Of a DNA stretch of 64,000 bases, positions 62,742 to 64,000 are shown piece by piece; within the stretch, counting starts at the first letter, position 1, and each line of letters begins with the position of its first letter. The notes beneath the pieces were generated by a model. The model had not been told where the DNA came from. It was given only the letters and a program-made list of their open reading frames with translations, and searched no databases. Source of the DNA: Nitrospirota bacterium (GTDB lineage: Bacteria; Nitrospirota; Thermodesulfovibrionia; SZUA-242); contig JACRHH010000007.1 in NCBI GenBank assembly GCA_016212095.1, forward strand, positions 1 through 64,000, given 5' to 3'. A program made the translations under genes and the position numbers.

Positions 62742-63133
62742 AGGCTCTGGACACGAATATATTAGTGAGTTTTTTGGTCAACGACGATCAGGAACAGGCG
62801 GAGCGGGTAAAGGAGTTGTTTGTTCAAGCCGAGTCAACAGGAGACAGGTTTTTCGTTCCTGCCGTCGTGCTGCTTGAGTTGATATGGGTGCTTTCTGCAA
62901 TTTACGATCATTCACGCGAGAATATCCTTCGGGGAATACACGAATTATCGCTCATGCCAATTCTTGTTTTCGAAGACATCGAGGCCGTGCGCCAATTTGT
63001 ATCGGAAAGTTCTTCGTCCGGCATTGACCTGCCGGACTTGCTGATTGCGCTCAAATCTCGTGTTTGCGGATGCGACACGGTGCTTACGTTCGATAAGAAA
63101 GCGGTTCGTTCCGGCTATTTCTCCGCTGTTTGA
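62738..63133 (+). CDS. PIN-domain ribonuclease toxin (VapC-like)
   Basis: A 131-residue PIN domain; start TTG overlapping the antitoxin stop. The acidic active-site residues are present: Asp in KALDTNILVSFLVND, Glu in AVVLLELIWVL, Asp in IDLPDLLIALKSRVCGCDTVLTFDKKAV and the following Asp. Length is typical of VapC. It should cleave RNA when freed from its antitoxin. The complete pair lies between hcp and the last gene. Confidence 0.9.
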   Translation: MKALDTNILVSFLVNDDQEQAERVKELFVQAESTGDRFFVPAVVLLELIWVLSAIYDHSRENILRGIHELSLMPILVFEDIEAVRQFVSESSSSGIDLPDLLIALKSRVCGCDTVLTFDKKAVRSGYFSAV

Positions 63134-63138
63134 AACGA

Positions 63139-64000
63139 TTATCTAAGTAATTTCAGCAGGATACCGTCCAAAACATCAAGCAAATCCTTAAACTCACCGC
63201 CGTGGCTTTTCGATTTCGAAAACAACCGCTCCCGTAGCGATGCGATTTCCGGATCAGCGCAGTCCCGGAACGTCATTTTGCCGCGTTGAAGCTCCAGCCG
63301 CTCCATAAACAAAAGACGTGCCGCGTCTGTCGCGAATCTGGTCATTAGCGTTTCGGCCTTCCCTATATCGGCCAATAATTGCGGCAATCCTGACGGATTC
63401 CGGTCGATTAAGCGGCCAATCTCACGCGCAACCACGTATAGCGAGCAGAACTCCAGCCCGCGCACGCCGCGCCGCCATTGGGTGAGATAATCGTTTCGCC
63501 AGCGCCACAGGAGATTGCGCTCGCCGGTTTCGATTAGTCCAGCGGCAAGGTTGAATAATTTAAACCCTTGAGGATCGGCTGATCCAAACCATTGAGAATC
63601 GGCAGTGCATGGCATTCCGGCAAGCGACCAGATATTTCGAAGCGCTCGCCTGCCGTTTGCATCGTTTGGCGTGTCGAAGTGCAGGAGCGACAGTATTGCA
63701 TGGCCGCGCCCGAATGCGGCCTCGATCACCGCAGGCTCACCTTTCAACCGCGCCGGATTTAGCAAAATACCGTAATCGTCTTCCAGTTGCCGCCATATTT
63801 CGGCGTTGCCGCCTACATCAAGCACCGGAACGTCCGAACTCATGGCATCCGGCGTGGGATTGCCGTAACGCGCAAGAACGCGGGCGGCATCGTCATTTAT
63901 CGAGAATTGGGACGGCCACCAAGCGTGAAATGCGACAGGGTAGGTGGCAACCGGAATTCCCTTCCAGAGCGGATGGCCGGGTGCTGCAATCGACACGCCG
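63139..64000 (-). CDS. BPL_N/glutamine-amidotransferase-like protein, 5' end outside window
   Basis: The frame runs to the window edge, so the start is missing; a GTG at 63996 is only the last visible candidate. The visible N-terminal part (HPLWKGIPVATYPVAFHAWWPSQFSI, then LDDYGILLNPARLKGEPAVIEAAFGRGHAILSLLHFDTP) resembles the end of a BPL_N-type, class-I-amidotransferase-like domain, in which such proteins test for a free GHP and WWPGQF pattern. The remaining ~150 residues are helical with no motif I know. It converges on the PIN toxin gene. Confidence 0.55.
   Translation of the reverse strand, partial: GVSIAAPGHPLWKGIPVATYPVAFHAWWPSQFSINDDAARVLARYGNPTPDAMSSDVPVLDVGGNAEIWRQLEDDYGILLNPARLKGEPAVIEAAFGRGHAILSLLHFDTPNDANGRRALRNIWSLAGMPCTADSQWFGSADPQGFKLFNLAAGLIETGERNLLWRWRNDYLTQWRRGVRGLEFCSLYVVAREIGRLIDRNPSGLPQLLADIGKAETLMTRFATDAARLLFMERLELQRGKMTFRDCADPEIASLRERLFSKSKSHGGEFKDLLDVLDGILLKLLR

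Overview
The window is one dense stretch of bacterial chromosome from a Gram-negative, flagellated organism. Signs are lipoprotein signal peptides, a SurA/PrsA-like periplasmic isomerase, hook genes and a sigma-54 type promoter. Oxygen-independent chemistry is prominent: a CX2CX7CX5C hybrid cluster protein, the HemW radical-SAM enzyme and the NAD-linked PyrK/PyrD pair. NosL-like, DUF4418, DUF3786, RseC-like and CcoI/FixI-type copper ATPase genes fit a respiratory anaerobe or microaerophile of a Desulfobacterota/Nitrospirota-like grade. I cannot fix the phylum from sequence alone. I saw no rRNA, tRNA or CRISPR array. Standard stop codons, including TAG, are used throughout.

Region by region. 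1-17.85 kb: a surface or secreted protein cluster. It holds the 3' part of an alpha/beta-hydrolase gene, a small secreted protein, and one 14.6-kb ORF (4,870 aa) built of carboxypeptidase-regulatory-like, Ig-like and LVIVD-type modules with recent internal duplications. 17.85-22.17 kb: a decayed accessory island with a DUF4143 ATPase, a collapsed tyrosine recombinase, an intact AbiEii-type toxin pair, a truncated TOTE-type primase remnant and a shortened coiled-coil protein. 22.2-32.2 kb: hemW, hpt, greA-pyrK-pyrD, lysC, a toxin-antitoxin remnant coupled to a split citramalate synthase, an rseC-like gene and a second-type EF-G. 32.3-41.3 kb, all on the minus strand: a copper P-type ATPase with a DUF89 protein, purE, purD, argB, a multi-receiver diguanylate cyclase and scpB. 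41.3-43.1 kb: an orphan CcdA-type antitoxin and an RCC1-repeat lipoprotein. 43.2-46.6 kb: the nitrogen module amtB-glnB-glnA, ended by a clear terminator. 46.7-50.7 kb: fliK-flgD-flgE behind an excellent sigma-54 site that seems to give a near-leaderless mRNA. 50.7-55.6 kb: a zinc-ribbon protein, a macrodomain protein, a second FliK-like/FlhB-tail pair, DUF3786, prmA and a PPIase lipoprotein. 55.7-64 kb: nosL-DUF4418, gmd-fcl (GDP-fucose), lexA-dinB (SOS), hcp, an AbrB/PIN toxin pair and an edge-truncated gene.

Main points for follow-up: citramalate synthase cut into catalytic and regulatory ORFs at a TAG codon that is also part of a TAGGAG ribosome-binding sequence; the leaderless sigma-54 flagellar transcript; the module duplications in the giant gene; a candidate non-standard LexA operator over the lexA -10 element; and three eroded or orphaned toxin-antitoxin or conflict loci next to housekeeping genes.
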